Source: Macrotis lagotis
Taxonomy: Eukaryota; Chordata; Mammalia; Peramelemorphia; Peramelidae
Length of the DNA stretch: 64,000 nucleotides
NCBI RefSeq assembly: GCF_037893015.1
Contig: NC_133661.1
Coordinates: forward strand, 189,299,991 to 189,363,990
Reading direction: 5' to 3'
Shown: in pieces, positions 23,590-35,799 of the stretch
Layout of the letters: every line of letters starts with the position of its first letter
How positions within the stretch are numbered: the first letter of the stretch is position 1
Notes under the pieces: model-generated
The model's database searches: none
Seen by the model: the letters and a program-made list of their open reading frames with translations, nothing else
What the model was told of the DNA's origin: nothing
Made by a program: the position numbers and the translations under genes

Positions 23590-25310
23590 TCATTCATCTC
23601 TTGAGTCTTATATTTGAAGATCAAATTTTCAGTTCAATTTTGGTCTTTTAATCAAAAAATTTTGGAAGTCCTCTGTTTCATTGAAAATCCATCTTTTTCC
23701 CTGACAGAATATGCTGAATTTTGCAGGGTAGTTAAGTCTTGTGATTCAAGGTCCTTTGCCCTTTCAAATATGATATACCCGCTGATTCTTTACTGTTGAA
23801 ACTAAGTGCTGTGTTATCCTGATTGTTCTTCCTTTGTATTTGTATTTAAACTGTTTCTTTTTGACTGCTTGCAGCATTTTCTCCTTTATTTGAGAATTTG
23901 AGAATTTGACTTTGAGAGTCCTTGGAGTTTTTATTATGGGGGTATCTTTCTGGAAGTGTTCTTTGTATTCTTTCAAGGATTGTTTTATGTTCTGGATCTA
24001 GTATTTTAGGACAATTTTTCATGATTATTTCACAAAAGATATTTTCCAGGCTCTTGTTTTTGATCTAGGTTTTCAGGTAGACAATAATTCCTATATTCCT
24101 TCTCCTGGTTCTAATTTCCCAGGTAATTTGTTTTTCCTAAAAAATACTTTACATTTTCTCCAATTTTTTTCAGTCATTTGATTGTGTTTGACAGAGTGTT
24201 GATGTCTCATAGATTGATTGCTTTCTATTTGTCTAATTCTAATATTTAGTGTTTTATTTTTTTCAGTTGCTTTTTGTGTTTCCTTTTCCAGTTAGTTAAT
24301 TTTACTTTTCACTCAGTTGTTTTCCAATTCCATTTGATTAATTTTACATTTTGCTGAGTTATATTCACTTTCCAGTTGGTCAATTTAACCTTTAGATGAG
24401 TTGCATTCCTTTCTCAGTTGGTCAATTTTATTTTTTGATGAGTTAATTCTTTTTCCAGTTGTAAGTTTTATTTTTAAAAGAGATGATATCTTTGGTAAAT
24501 TTTTCATAATTTTCCTGTTTGGCTCTCATTTTTTCTTCCCTTTTTTCTTCTTTGGTTTTTAAATTAATTTTTAAACTCTTCTATGAGATTTTGGATTTCA
24601 GTTCAATTCATAAACTCCTTTGAGACTTTCCCTGGAGGTAATTTGTCATTGCTTTCTTATTCTGAGATGGCATTTTTATTATCTCTATCTGCATATTAAC
24701 TTTCGATGATTAGTGTTCTTTTTTGGTTTTTGCTCATTCTGATTATTGAGCCTTGTTCTGGAATATAGAGAGTATAGTCCCACATTTTTTTGTACTGGAT
24801 CTGAGTTGTGATTCCTGACCTATCTCTTATCAAGATGTTTCTAATGTTGACTATGTAGAAGTTTGTTTCCTTCTTTAAATCCAAACTCTGACTATGCAGT
24901 GGTTTGTTCCCAACCCAGTACTGTCTGATGCTCCAGTGTTACCAAGGTTCAGATTTTGTCTGGGGATGGAACCCTCCTTGCTGTTCTACTATCTAGCTGT
25001 CCAGTGCTGGTTTGCTGTCTAACTTCTGGGACTTAGGCTGAAATGTGGCTAAAAGCCTCCAACTGTCTTTCTCATTCTCTAACCTAGCTGGGCTTATTTT
25101 CCCTTTTTCCCTCCAAAGAAATAGACCTTCCCTGAAGATCCTCCAGGATGTCTACAGTTGAAAGCTTGCTTCAATCTTTTTTTTGATGGGATCTTGGCTT
25201 TAATGTCTATATAGAGATTTCATTCAAAGCTGTATATAGAAAAGTTCCAGGAACATACCAGCTTCAAGCATCTATCATGTCTCTGCTCCAGAAGTCCTCA
25301 GCATTGCTGG
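23590..25310 (-). mobile_element. L1 LINE 5' portion, antisense: ORF1 and 5' UTR
   Basis: The reverse-strand frame at 23764-23976 reads FSNSQIKEKMLQAVKKKQFKYK...GRTIRITQHL, the RNA-binding middle and C-terminal region of L1 ORF1p. The following 24.1-24.6 kb is rich in repeated 'cagttggtcaattttat' units, the antisense of the ORF1p coiled coil. The rest to about 25310 is less AT-rich, as L1 5' UTRs are. ORF2 is absent here; the antisense L1 ORF2 at 20-21.6 kb may be its other part. Confidence 0.75.
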
Positions 25311-25639
25311 TTATAAAGAGAGATATGAGATATATAGGAGAAAGTTGGCATGTATGAAATACCAGATGGGAGACTAAGTGGTGGTAACAGAAGTAGCAGT
25401 AACTTTGGGAACCCTAAAGTCAGAGATGATAAAGGTTCCTGGCATAGGTCAGAAAATTTACAGGATTCTCTGTGTTATCACTAGACACAAAACCAATACT
25501 TACTTCTGGGTCATAGTTTAAGAGCAGAAAGAAGTACTTTTAATTAGGAGGGAAGGGAAACTATTACAACTCTTTTGGCAGTTATGAGTCAGAGTTCAAA
25601 GGTAGCAAGGAGCACTTTTGGTCAAGAGGGAATAAAATA
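25311..25639. other. Unassigned stretch
   Basis: No gene or named repeat is seen; it may be more L1 5' UTR-like sequence. Confidence 0.35.
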
Positions 25640-25770
25640 CCAGGGTAGCTAGGTGGCCTAGTGAATAAGGAATCAACTCTGGAGACAAGAGGACCTGAGT
25701 ACAAATCCAGATTCAGGTACTGGACACTTACTAGTTATGTGATCCAGGGCAAATCACTTACTGGAAAAAA
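25640..25770 (+). mobile_element. tRNA-derived marsupial SINE, sense, diverged
   Basis: 'gggtagctaggtggcctagtga', 'gagacaagaggacctgagta', 'cttactagttatgtgatcc' and 'gggcaaatcactta' are in SINE order. The 3' tail is short. Confidence 0.8.
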
Positions 25771-26139
25771 AATAGAAGGAATAGAATCCCTGGGAGTTAG
25801 AAACCACTTCCAATATAAAAGGATCAGGTATCTTCAAGAACAGCATCATTTCTCATTGCAAGGGAGGAGGTGCTCTAAAGAACAGTATTGATTGCTATCC
25901 AAAATGACAAAAGTGCAGGCCAATTGAGCAGTAACCACCAGAAAAGATGAAAATAAAGCATTTATTAGTAATTATTACTTGTAATAGTTATTACTAGAAA
26001 TTATTACTTGCATAATGATATGCAAGTAAAATTGGCAATTTAAATGAAATGGACATTTGCCAGTACATAAGCTGCCCAGATGAAGAGAAAATAAAATGAA
26101 ATGCTTAAATAATACCACCTTATAAATACAAATAGAATA

Positions 26140-27210
26140 AGCCTTAAATGAATTTTCTAAGGAAAAATTCTCCTGGACTATTTGAATTCACAAGGGAATT
26201 TGACCAAAGATTTAAAGAATATTTTATGTTAATCATATAAAAAACTATCTGAAATGAATATTAAGAAAGTGCTCAACGAGATTCGTTTAAGATATCTGAC
26301 TTGATAAATAAGCCAGGGAGGACAACAAATGGAAAAAGCAAACTATAGACAAATTTCCTAAATGATTAATGATGAAAATTTTTAAATAAAATATCAACAT
26401 GAACATTATAGCAAGATATCACAAAGATAACATACTATACCTGGTGGGATTTATACCATGAAATCAGCAATGGTTCAATATTGGGAAAATTTCTGCATAA
26501 TTAACCATTTCAGTAAGAATATCCACAAAATTTTTATGATTATCCCAAGAGATGTAGGAAAAGCTCTTGACAAAATAAAGCATTCATTTAAGTTCAAAAC
26601 ACTTAAAAGCATAAGAATCAATGGAAACTCTCTTAAAATGATCAAATCTATGTTAAACCAAGAGTAAGCATTATCTGTAACAGAAACAAGCTTGAAGCCT
26701 TCTCAACAATATTAGAAGAGAAATAAGTAAAATGTTGTACTAGAAATGCTAGATATAGAAATAATTATGAGAATAAAAATAAACTAATCAAAATAGTCAT
26801 GAGGATGCAAAGTTATTACTCTTTGTATTTGATATGATGGTATATAAAAAGAACCCAGCATAATCAATGAAAAAATTAGTCAAAACAACAACCTTAGTAA
26901 AGTTATAGGATATAAGATAAACCAACAAGAGTCACCAATACTTCTTATATTACCAAAAAACCCAGGAAGAAGAGGAAAAAAAGTAATATATTGTAGTGAT
27001 GGAATCCTATTTTGCTAGAAGAAATTATCAGCAGGATGGTTTCAGAGGAAACCCAGAAGACTTATATGAACTCATGAAAAGTGGAGTGAGCAGAATGAGA
27101 AGAACGTTGTACAATGTACCACGGATGACCAACCATTCAAAACTTAGCTACTCTGATTAAAGCAATGAACTAAGACAATTCTAAAGGAAACCTCATTGAA
27201 ATTCTATCTA
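26140..27210 (+). mobile_element. L1 LINE fragment, sense: ORF2 reverse transcriptase then 3' UTR
   Basis: The 26180-26720 part is the reverse transcriptase region: the reading 'HEDIP'-like stretch is gone, but '..IIPRDVGKALDKIKHSFKFK..' at 26540-26600 matches the L1 '[18 protein letters not shown]' segment. The 26980-27180 part matches the 3' UTR ('gtgatggaatcctattttgc', 'gacttatatgaactcatgaa', 'gtgagcagaatgagaagaac'). The intervening ORF2 C-terminal region is mostly missing, so there is an internal deletion. Confidence 0.8.
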
Positions 27211-27261
27211 CCACCAAGCTCTAATGATGAAACATACGTTTTTGTTTCTTAATTCTTCCTT

Positions 27262-27480
27262 AGAATTTTTTGATAGTGTGGGTTCTTTTCCAATGTGATG
27301 ATGATGTTTGTCTTTTGTCCTCTATGAAGACCATGATATCCATGAGGTGATGCTATGACAAACACGTGAATTGAATTTAAGTGAGAAAGTGCTATGCTGA
27401 AGTCACCAGATTCAGTTTCTTCTCTGGAGCCCTCTGGAGCCATCTGGGTCTAGGAGACTGATATGAATCAGGACACATGG
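27262..27480 (-). mobile_element. SINE with 'gaaggacaaac' tail, antisense (copy 3)
   Basis: 'gatgtttgtcttttgtcctc', 'gaagaccatgatatccatgaggtgat', 'gtgaattgaatttaagtgag' and 'gccatctgggtc' mirror the copy at 23012-23160. It is followed at once by another antisense SINE. Confidence 0.7.
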
Positions 27481-27504
27481 AGATGGGCCTGGATGCTAGG
27501 CAAT

Positions 27505-27630
27505 AAAGGTTAAGTGACTTGCCCACAGTCACACAATTTGTTAGTGTCAGGTCACTGAGGCAAGATTTGAACTGATTCTCCTGACTTTAGGACTGGTACA
27601 CTACCCACTGCACTATCTAGCTCCCTTTTG
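27505..27630 (-). mobile_element. tRNA-derived SINE, antisense
   Basis: 'aaggttaagtgacttgccca', 'cagtcacacaatttgttagtg', 'tttgaactgattctcctgac' and 'ccactgcactatctagctccc' read as the reverse strand of the marsupial SINE. Confidence 0.8.
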
Positions 27631-28929
27631 GCATTATATCATATGTATAAACAAAATCTAAGTGCTTGTGCTCTCAAAGAAGAGAGGGGAGACCTTGAAG
27701 GGAAGGAAAGAATTTGGAATTCGAGAGTTTTATAAAAGATTGTTAAAAATATTTACATATAATTGGGAAAATTTAACAAAAATAAAAATATTATTTTTTT
27801 TAAAAATCTACTCACATCCTACTCTCCTTCCTTTCTTCTAGTGCCATAGAGACCTTACTCCTAGGCTACAAAAATTTTCCCTGGCTAAAACAATCATTCA
27901 GCCAGTCAAAACTTCTCAGGAGAAATCCTGTCAGGAGTCATAACCCTGTTCTACCAGCCCTGAAAATCATTAGTGCAGGGGCTCAACAGAGCACAGTCCT
28001 TTAACACCATGAGTCAGCTCTGGGGTGACTAACCCTGGAACAACAGCACAGAAAAGCTCTAAGTGTCCAGGGTGAAAGAACTAAGGAATAGATTGTACAG
28101 GACAGGACGCATGAGAGCCTTGGTCAGGGGTAGCGGGGAAATGCTTGTGGAAGGGAAAAGGGGTTGAATGAAAGATACAGTGTTTAGGTGTGTGTGTGGG
28201 GTGGGGAGGATGTGCTAAAATTAAAAGAGCAAGAACCCAACTAGCAACTGTTCTGATCACACATTTGGGGCAGAGACTTAGATGGTGAACCATCAATTAC
28301 CAAGTATGGAATAAGACAGTGCTTTGAGATCCATCTGTCAAGAAAACCACAATCAGAAGTCAGGCAGTCAAAAAGTAAAAGAAATAAAGAAAAAAAAAGA
28401 TGAAGTGGGGGAGTAGAGGGTTGAAATTACCAAAGAAATATCAAAGACCTTCACTGTAAACATACAAATCAATAAAGGGGAAAAAAGGAAGAACAGAAGG
28501 AAAGCACTGGAGATAGAAATCATAGAAGCATAAAAGAAATAAAGTTAGAAGAAAGGAATAAGATTGTGAGAAAAGACAATGAAATTGGCTTTGGAAATAA
28601 AGACTTCTAAAATGCTAATGGAATATAGAAGTAGAACTATACTGCTAGGGAATTGTAGCTGCATATATGTGGTTCAGAAGAGAATTGAGTACTAGAGGGA
28701 AACACTCAGAATCCATGTTCATAAAGATGGCAGTTTAAGTACCAAGATTAAATGAATTGTCAAGTTTTAGAATTTAGAATAAAATTAAAGAGGAGATAAG
28801 GACAGATATTTGAGGAACATACCCATTAAGAAATCAATAATGATGTATCTATTCTAGAGAACAATTGAAAGATTAGTGGTATATGCTCAATAATAAGGAA
28901 TTTAAGAATAAAGTGGTTATGTGTAAGTC
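27631..28929. other. Unassigned stretch, purine-rich in its second half
   Basis: The 27.8-28.3 kb part is less AT-rich and could be a 5' UTR or LTR piece of some retroelement; no ends or coding domain are visible. From 28370 to 28700 it is A/G-rich. No feature is supported. Confidence 0.35.

Positions 28930-28930
<1 letters not shown>

Positions 28931-28986
<56 letters not shown>
28931..28986. repeat. (TA)n microsatellite
   Basis: About 27 uninterrupted TA units. Confidence 0.95.
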
Positions 28987-28990
<4 letters not shown>

Positions 28991-29400
28991 GGATTTTAAA
29001 AATAGGTTTTATTGATTTTTTTGGTTTATTACATGGTCATAGTTAGCCCATATATCTCTTTACCTCCCTCTCCCACAGAGGTATGACATATAACAAACAG
29101 ATATTTTTAAGAAAGGAAAAAAGCCAGTATGACTCATCAATACATTGAAAAATATAAAACATGTACAATGTTTAATACCTGGGAACCTCCCAACTCCAAG
29201 AAAGGGTGCATTAATTGAGTCCTCTTATATCCCATGAATTAAATCTTACTATGTAATTTTGTCTCATTTACTTTTGACTTTTTTCAGTATATGGTAATTC
29301 TTTTCATCTACATTGTTTTAACTACTGTGAATAAATTTTTTCTCTGTTTCACTGTACATCATATTATATAGATTTTTGATGGTTTCCTGTTTTCATCATA
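28987..29400 (-). mobile_element. Old LINE 3' end, antisense
   Basis: 'ggttttattgatttttttgg', 'cctccctctcccacagaggt', 'acatataacaaacagatatt', 'ccagtatgactcatcaatac' and 'tcatctacattgttttaact' match the antisense 3' UTR of an older L1-type family. The copy is 5'-truncated. Confidence 0.55.
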
Positions 29401-31082
29401 TTCTCCATGAATAAATACTATAAATCAGAGATGTCAAATGTGTGACCAATCATAATATTTACCAGAATTCCATTAAGGTAGAATCCTTTAATCCTTGATA
29501 ATCTTAGTAATTTAAGTTATGTAAGCTTAAAACTTCACTAATGTTTTGGAATGCTTTCATTATTTAATTAGATACTCACATTAACTATAAGGAAGTTGCT
29601 ATCCATATTTTGTAGATTAGATAACTGAGGCTAATTGAAGCTAAATGATTTGCTCAGAATCATGGTTGTCCAAGCTATCAGAATTCAAGTTATCATCCAA
29701 TGGACAATGCAAACTCAAGGTTTTTCTGATTCCAAGTTATCCACTATAACACGCTCCCCCCCCAATAGTTATGCACTCATAAAAATGGAATAAAATTAAA
29801 ATGATCAAAAAATAGTTTGTAAATCACTACCCTTCAGTGCATCTCCACAAAGTTCTGGTAGTCATCCAAGTGTGTAATTTTGCCTATTCTTAGTCTTAAA
29901 CAAACTCAGTTGACACCAATTGATATAATTTCTTCACTAAATCTGATTGTCTGTTGACTATATGCTTTTTCATTCATGACAGATTTTATTCAATAGACAG
30001 ACAAATGATATTGATACTTTAACAGAAATTTATTAAATAACTTCTTTATGCCAGAGATTAGAGCATAAAAATAAAGAAAATAGTTCCCATTGTTGGAAAT
30101 TTAAATTCTATTGTAAGAGTGCAATATGTACAATGAAAATTATACTTGAAGCTAATATAAAAGATATGAATGTAAAACAAGAAGTTTTTTGAAAATTCAC
30201 ATAATCCCACCCCTTCATGTTACAAATGAGCAAAACTGAAGATATTAACCTACCCATGCACAGGTAATAAGAAGCAGAAGCAAAATTGAGCCTGCATCTT
30301 TTGACTCAAAATCCCATGCTATTGTACTAGGAAATGGAATATCATTAACAAATCACGTGAAGGAAGCAGAATTACCACATTTTGAAATCTAAAGGATCAT
30401 CAAAATTAGCAATATTGGAAGTCTTAGGGGAAAAATCTCATATAAAATCATTGTGAAGGAAAGGTTGAAATACAGGCAAAATATACACTTGGTTAAGGTG
30501 ATGTTGAACTGACTGAAATGCAATTTTGACAGTCTGATACTGAATTATTTAAAATTTTTGTCAGTGATTTCTATAAAAATATGAAAGTATGATTGTCCAC
30601 AAATGTACTATATTTATTTTGGGAAGAATTTGGCTATAATAATCATTATAAGGATTTGAAAAAATCAGAAAAATTTTCAAACTTAACCATATGAAATTTA
30701 ATAAAAATAAATGTACAAACAAGAAGTCCTGCACTTAAGAATATTTTTTTCATGAATTGAACACATAAAGGTTGAGGATGATATTTTTCAGTAGTATCAT
30801 ATCTTTAAATATTATTTTGGGATTTTAATTAGCTACAAATATATTGAGTCTTAAAGATGCAGATAACAAAAAGGTAATGAGGTATTTGGGTTCATTAATA
30901 GTTTTGTTGACAAGAGTAGAAACACACTAAATAATATTAAATTTCTATTATTCTGATTATATGCATTTTATATGTATTTTGCATATATATGTATTTGTAT
31001 ATGCATATATATGTATTTTTAACATACTGTTTTAAGAAGGACATTGAGAAACTAGAGCAATTTTAAAATAGATGAATTGGTA
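29401..31082. mobile_element. Intergenic sequence with two antisense MIR-like SINE pieces
   Basis: About 29590-29755 ('tagattagataactgaggct', 'tgatttgctcagaatcatgg', 'cttttctgattccaagttatcc' region) and 30185-30345 ('ttacaaatgagcaaaactga', 'gcctgcatcttttgactcaaa', 'tcccatgctattgtacta') follow the reverse-strand MIR order. The rest is AT-rich without a recognised feature. Confidence 0.6.
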
Positions 31083-31330
31083 ATGTGGTGTGGAAGTCAA
31101 AAAAGTTGGGAGTGGAATTTGAAGAACTTAAGTTCAAATACTGTCCCAGAGACTCGGATATGATTATGTTTCTGAAATAGTCATTAATTACTTTAAGCCT
31201 CAGTTTGCCTCATCTAAAAAAAAGGAAATTAAAAAACTTAAATTAACAGGCTGTTGTGAGGATCAAAAGAAATACCAAACACTTTTCTTAAAGTGACCTT
31301 AAATCACTTTATGAATGGGAACCATTATTA
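31083..31330 (+). mobile_element. MIR-like SINE, sense
   Basis: 'gtggtgtggaagtcaaaaa', 'ttcaaatactgtcccagag', 'gcctcagtttgcctcatcta', 'aggctgttgtgaggatcaaa' and 'cacttttcttaaagtgacct' follow the MIR order from head to tail. It is nearly full length and strongly diverged. Confidence 0.75.
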
Positions 31331-32844
31331 AATGAGGAGTTTTCAGATCTTTTCAAAGGAAGAATAGTCAAAAAACTGGGAATATGTAATGAGGAGAAAA
31401 GACATGAGTAAAGAAGAAATTATAGTTATCTTCTTCATGAACTGCCATAAGGAAGAAGCGTTTGACTTATACCATGCTACTCTAGAGGGAAATTTGTAAT
31501 AAGGGTAATATTTGCTAAACATAGATGGGCAATATTATACATAAAATTGAATGTAAGATATGGCAGCCTTCAAAATTATAATTTAAAGTTTCAGTAAAGG
31601 AAACTCACTACTTGACATGGTAACACATCCTAATTTTTTGTAAATCCTCTTTTTTCTACTCATTATCCATCCATATATTTATTTAATTTTATTCATATAA
31701 AATTATCATTTGATTTCTGTCATTTTATGTCATTTCTGTCATTTAAAGCTGCCAAATAATAGCAGGAATTATCTTTTGAAGTAATGAGCTTTACTTAAAT
31801 GTAAGTGCTTAATCTAGAATTGGGTCATTTTTGAAGTTAGCAGCATATCCAAAATCAGACTTTATGTAGGATCATTTCTGCATTATGACATATTGAAGAG
31901 AAAAAGCAAAGAAAGTGGCAACATCCATAGAAATTTCATCTTTACAAAATGAAGGTCTGTATTAAATCTGTATTGAACATACTAGGGTGAGTGGGTGGTG
32001 AGGAGGACAGTTTATCTCTCCCTACTATAATTTAATTCTCAGTGTAATTGGTCTAATACAGGGACAATTTTTCACTTTAGTGCTTCACTCTAATCTTTTG
32101 CCATGAAGTCTGAAGCATATTTTCAAAGAGAAATTAATTAGTAAAAGCCTTCCAGTTTAGGAAAAGATTGAATTTTTATGAAATCATTCTATTGAAGAGT
32201 TTGAAAGAAATTTAAAGATCAGCTAAGAATTAATAGGAACATTGAAACTTGCTATCTCTCATTAGGGTAGAATGAAGAATATCCTTTAAAAGAAAATTAA
32301 ATGCACTGAAGAAAAAAATTGAAGACTATTTTATATGGACCTTTCAAGAGAGAAAAACATTTTTGTGACTGACAAAATAATTCTACTTTAAATAATATCA
32401 GTGCCTCTTTGTGACCTGAAAATAAAGCTTGCAGAACAATCTACAAATAAAACTAAAAATAATCTGTATTCAAGCATATGTATCCATGAAGAGATTAAAG
32501 GGTTGCCCCAATGTCTTAAGGCAGTTATAAATTTATTTAAATTTTGCTTAAAAGGCAATAAAATATTTTGGATAATCTATACATTAAGTAAGCCAAAAAA
32601 TTATAAAGTTTTACCACAATGAATTTTTTTTTAACTCAAGGAAGGAAAATTCAGGAGATATTCATTTGAGCCAATGTAAAAGAGTTAGCAACATATTTTG
32701 GCACATTGAGGTAGAAATATTGGAATAAGTCTGAAGACCATTGGATTATAACTGACCATGACTCCAGGAATAATGTTGGTATCCACATGTTTTATGGTGA
32801 CCAGGATGGAATTGAAATATATTCTTCACAAATTAATCAGAATT
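31331..32844. other. 3' flank of second OR gene, no feature recognised
   Basis: AT-rich sequence. A 'tttatt' (AATAAA on the minus strand) at about 32531 could serve as a polyadenylation signal for the OR gene, roughly 310 bases past its stop, but such signals are common by chance here. Confidence 0.4.
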
Positions 32845-33783
32845 TTAAGAAATTTTCTTAAAATTCACCAACTGGCTGCTCAGTCTCTTTACTGCCACTT
32901 TCATATCTTTGTTCCTGAATGCATAGATTGAAGGATTTAAAATAGGAGTAATAATAAAATCAATGATAGCAATAAACTTATCCACTGGCATTGTTGGGAA
33001 TGGCCACACATAGATAAAAATGCATGGACCAAAGAAGAGGATTACTACACTGATGTGAGCTGACAGAGTGGAGAGAGCCTTGGACATTCCACTAGAAGAG
33101 TGCTTTTGAACAGTGAACAAAATATAAATGTAGGAGATGAATAATAGGAATACAGTGCAAATAGAGATTAAACCACTATTAGCACTGACAATGACTTCCA
33201 ATTTATAAGTTTCTACACAAGCCAATTTGATGAGCCGAGGAAGGTCACAATAAAAACTATCAACTTCATTGGGGCCACAAAAAGGCAGATTTACCACAAA
33301 AGCCAACTGAGTCAGTGAGTGCATGAGGCCAATGACCCAAGCCGACACCTGGAGAAAAGTGCATGTTTTGGGATTCATAATAGTCAGATAATGGAGAGGC
33401 TTACATATGGCAATGTATCTATCAAAAGCCATGGAAATAAGCAATACCATCTCAATTCCTCCCAGGAAATGAATAAAAAATATCTGGGTTATACAGCCAT
33501 GAAATGATATTGTTTTGCACTCATAAAAAAGGTCAGAAATCATCTTGGGAACTACAACAGAAGAGAGACACATGTCAATAAGGGAGAGATTAACCAAGAA
33601 AAAATACATAGGAGATTGTAGTTGAGGGTCAAAGGTCACTGTGAGTATAATGAGGAGGTTTCCCAAAACAATTGCAACATAAAATATGGAGGAGAAACCC
33701 AAAAGGAGATGCTGCATGGTCCATGAACTAAAGATTCCCTTGAACACAATCTCTGACACCACTGAGTAGTTCAATTCATTCAT
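32845..33783 (-). CDS. Olfactory receptor, OR4F-like, 312 aa, looks intact
   Basis: This is a class II odorant receptor GPCR of the olfactory cilia membrane (family knowledge). The frame is open for 312 codons, the usual family length. Seen: [17 protein letters not shown] with N-glycosylation site NYS at 5-7, GN at 41-42, [16 protein letters not shown] at 55-70, C97 and C179, [12 protein letters not shown] from 121, SY at 217-218, [10 protein letters not shown] at 235-244 and NPSIY at 283-287. '[29 protein letters not shown]' is close to what I recall of OR4F proteins. The frame also opens three codons upstream at a GTG, but the ATG at 33783 fits the OR4F start MNE and stands about 20 bases after a good splice acceptor. 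It shares orientation and fold with the gene at 4033-5034. Nothing in it looks broken. The exact orthologue is not determined. Confidence 0.96.
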   Translation of the reverse strand: MNELNYSVVSEIVFKGIFSSWTMQHLLLGFSSIFYVAIVLGNLLIILTVTFDPQLQSPMYFFLVNLSLIDMCLSSVVVPKMISDLFYECKTISFHGCITQIFFIHFLGGIEMVLLISMAFDRYIAICKPLHYLTIMNPKTCTFLQVSAWVIGLMHSLTQLAFVVNLPFCGPNEVDSFYCDLPRLIKLACVETYKLEVIVSANSGLISICTVFLLFISYIYILFTVQKHSSSGMSKALSTLSAHISVVILFFGPCIFIYVWPFPTMPVDKFIAIIDFIITPILNPSIYAFRNKDMKVAVKRLSSQLVNFKKIS

Positions 33784-33803
33784 CAGACTCACTATGATGA
33801 TAC

Positions 33804-33821
33804 CTACAAGAAAGAAAATGA
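33804..33821 (-). promoter_or_regulatory. Splice acceptor upstream of second OR gene
   Basis: On the minus strand 'cattttctttcttgtag' ends in AG at 33805-33804, leaving about 20 non-coding bases before the ATG. This fits the OR pattern of non-coding upstream exons and also argues for the ATG at 33783 as the start. Confidence 0.65.
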
Positions 33822-34844
33822 GGAAGAAATTAGAACAGTTGTATTACAAAAAGTGTTTTATATTAGAACTCTAATATTCCATATAGTATATGAAATTAAA
33901 AGAGAACCAAGATGACAGCACAATAGAAAAATGCAGTTATATTCCCCCCAAAAAAATGAAACCTGATGTGTTATATTCAAGAAAAAAATACAGTGAATCT
34001 TTTTTATTTTTTTTTACTAATATTGGCAGAAGGAGAGAGAGGCATATTGACAATGGCTAATAGCCAGGAGAGTAGTGCAAAGAATACAGCAAAGTAGAGA
34101 GAGCATTTGAACATGAGGAACAGATGTGCTTGACCTATGTATGTGAACCTCCCCTCCCAGACTCATTTCCAAGCATTACAAAGATAACATATGTCAAATA
34201 GAAGCTTTGTAGCCCACTATTCAGTTCTAGGTCCCAGATCTAGGCGAAAATGAGGAGGAAACATGCAATGAGGGTAGTTGATTGGCAAGGAGTTCTGAAA
34301 GAAGTATCTACTAAGAGACAGATAAGTTCAAAAGCAAGTAACAACAAATGGTTCAACTTCCAGGATAACAGCACAGTCCGTTTCAGGATGTAGCCCAGTT
34401 TGTAGAGTAATAACCAAGATAAGAATATCAGAACAAAGCATAAACTACAATTCTGCCACTCTGAACCAATGGATTTTTCCTCATAACTTATGGGGGCTGA
34501 ATCTAGGGTTAAGCTACTCTTACACTCAAACTCCGATCAGGAACTTGCCTAGCTCAAACCAGGTGTCATCAATCAGACTTTGTTCTGGTTCAGACTACAT
34601 TTGGTACATATAAAGCTTTCAGGTCTCTAGGTTGAGCTGCCTCTGAAATCTTGAACCAATTATCAATAAACTCCTACAAAATAACAGCAGGACCAACATA
34701 GATCTTTTCACCAATTTCTCCATTCATAGAATCCTGTCCCAATATCAAGTCTGATATTTTAAAGCAGAACATAAGTAAAAGCGAAAAAGAAATGCAAACG
34801 ATATTTTAGTGATAGACATTGCTGCTATTTGTGGTGCTCCTGCT
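33822..34844. other. Unassigned region upstream of second OR gene
   Basis: From about 34020 to 34750 the composition is less AT-rich than its surroundings and reads like the non-coding 5' part of a retroelement ('ccaagatgacagcacaatag' near 33908 resembles the L1 5' start 'ccaagatgg..'). No open frame or ends are clear. A non-coding first exon of the OR gene could lie here, but I cannot point to it. Confidence 0.35.
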
Positions 34845-35155
34845 GTTATTGTTGGGTTTTTTGGTCTTTTGATATGGAAGAGGACAATGACATCAGGAAG
34901 GTGATACCCTGACATGCAAATGGATTAGATTTAAGTACAGGAGGGCTGTGCAAAGTCCCCAAGGCTCACCTTCTCTTCCAGAGGCATCTGTGCCCAATGG
35001 CCACATATGGATCATTATGACTGGAAATAACTTTGAGAACAGTGGGAGCCCTTGTCCTTCTTAAACTAAGATCTTTAACAGGTCTCAGTTGATGAGGCAA
35101 TGACTCAGTGTGCTAGACTAGATAAGAAAGAGTTGAATCAAAGATAGCTTCTTTT
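34845..35155 (-). mobile_element. SINE with 'gaaggacaaac'-type tail, antisense (copy 4, longest)
   Basis: 'gttgttattgttgg' at the reverse-strand tail is followed by 'ggaagaggacaatgacatcaggaaggtgat', 'caaatggattagatttaagt', 'gggctgtgcaaagtcc', 'ggcatctgtgcccaatggcc' and 'gatgaggcaatgactcagtg'. It is the fullest of the four copies. Confidence 0.75.
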
Positions 35156-35190
35156 ATCTAGTCCAAAAAGAAATCCATGTGGGAAAACTT

Positions 35191-35191
35191 T

Positions 35192-35270
<79 letters not shown>

Positions 35271-35345
35271 CATATATATATATATCAACAAAGTCTAAAA
35301 CACACACACACACGCACAAATACACACAATGACACATATACACAT
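35191..35345. repeat. (TA)n(TG)n(TA)n...(CA)n compound microsatellite
   Basis: About 20 TA units, 12 TG units, TA again, then CA-rich repeats from 35301. The TG and CA blocks are complementary and could pair in a hairpin. Confidence 0.92.
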
Positions 35346-35799
35346 GACTTTAGTAAATCTTCAACTAGAAATCCTGTGATAACAAGTGATAACACATGAA
35401 TTCTTAAAAGAATTAAAAATCCTTTTATTGATGAAATGTGATAGTTAAAGAAAAAATATTTTAAAAATAAGCATTATAGGAGAAAAAAATTTAAGAAAAT
35501 TTATAACTTGATATAATATTTATAAACCTGAACCAAACAATAAACTCCCAAACTTATACAATATATAATGGAACACAGAGAAGCCAACGATTCCATGAGA
35601 GGGAACAAGAAATATTAAAATAGATCAAGAGAATGAAAAAATTAAAAGAAAAGATATTTCATTCAAAATGAAAATTTCAGGGAAATTGAAGGAGATGGAA
35701 TAATAAATCAATAAATGAAGAGTCATTCCTAAGCAAAACAAACTAACTAAAAGTGTTTAAAAAATATATAGTTTTTCTTTGAGAGCAAATAATGGACAT
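35346..35799. other. AT-rich intergenic, unassigned
   Basis: No feature recognised; it may be an upstream part of the old LINE fragment that follows. Confidence 0.4.
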
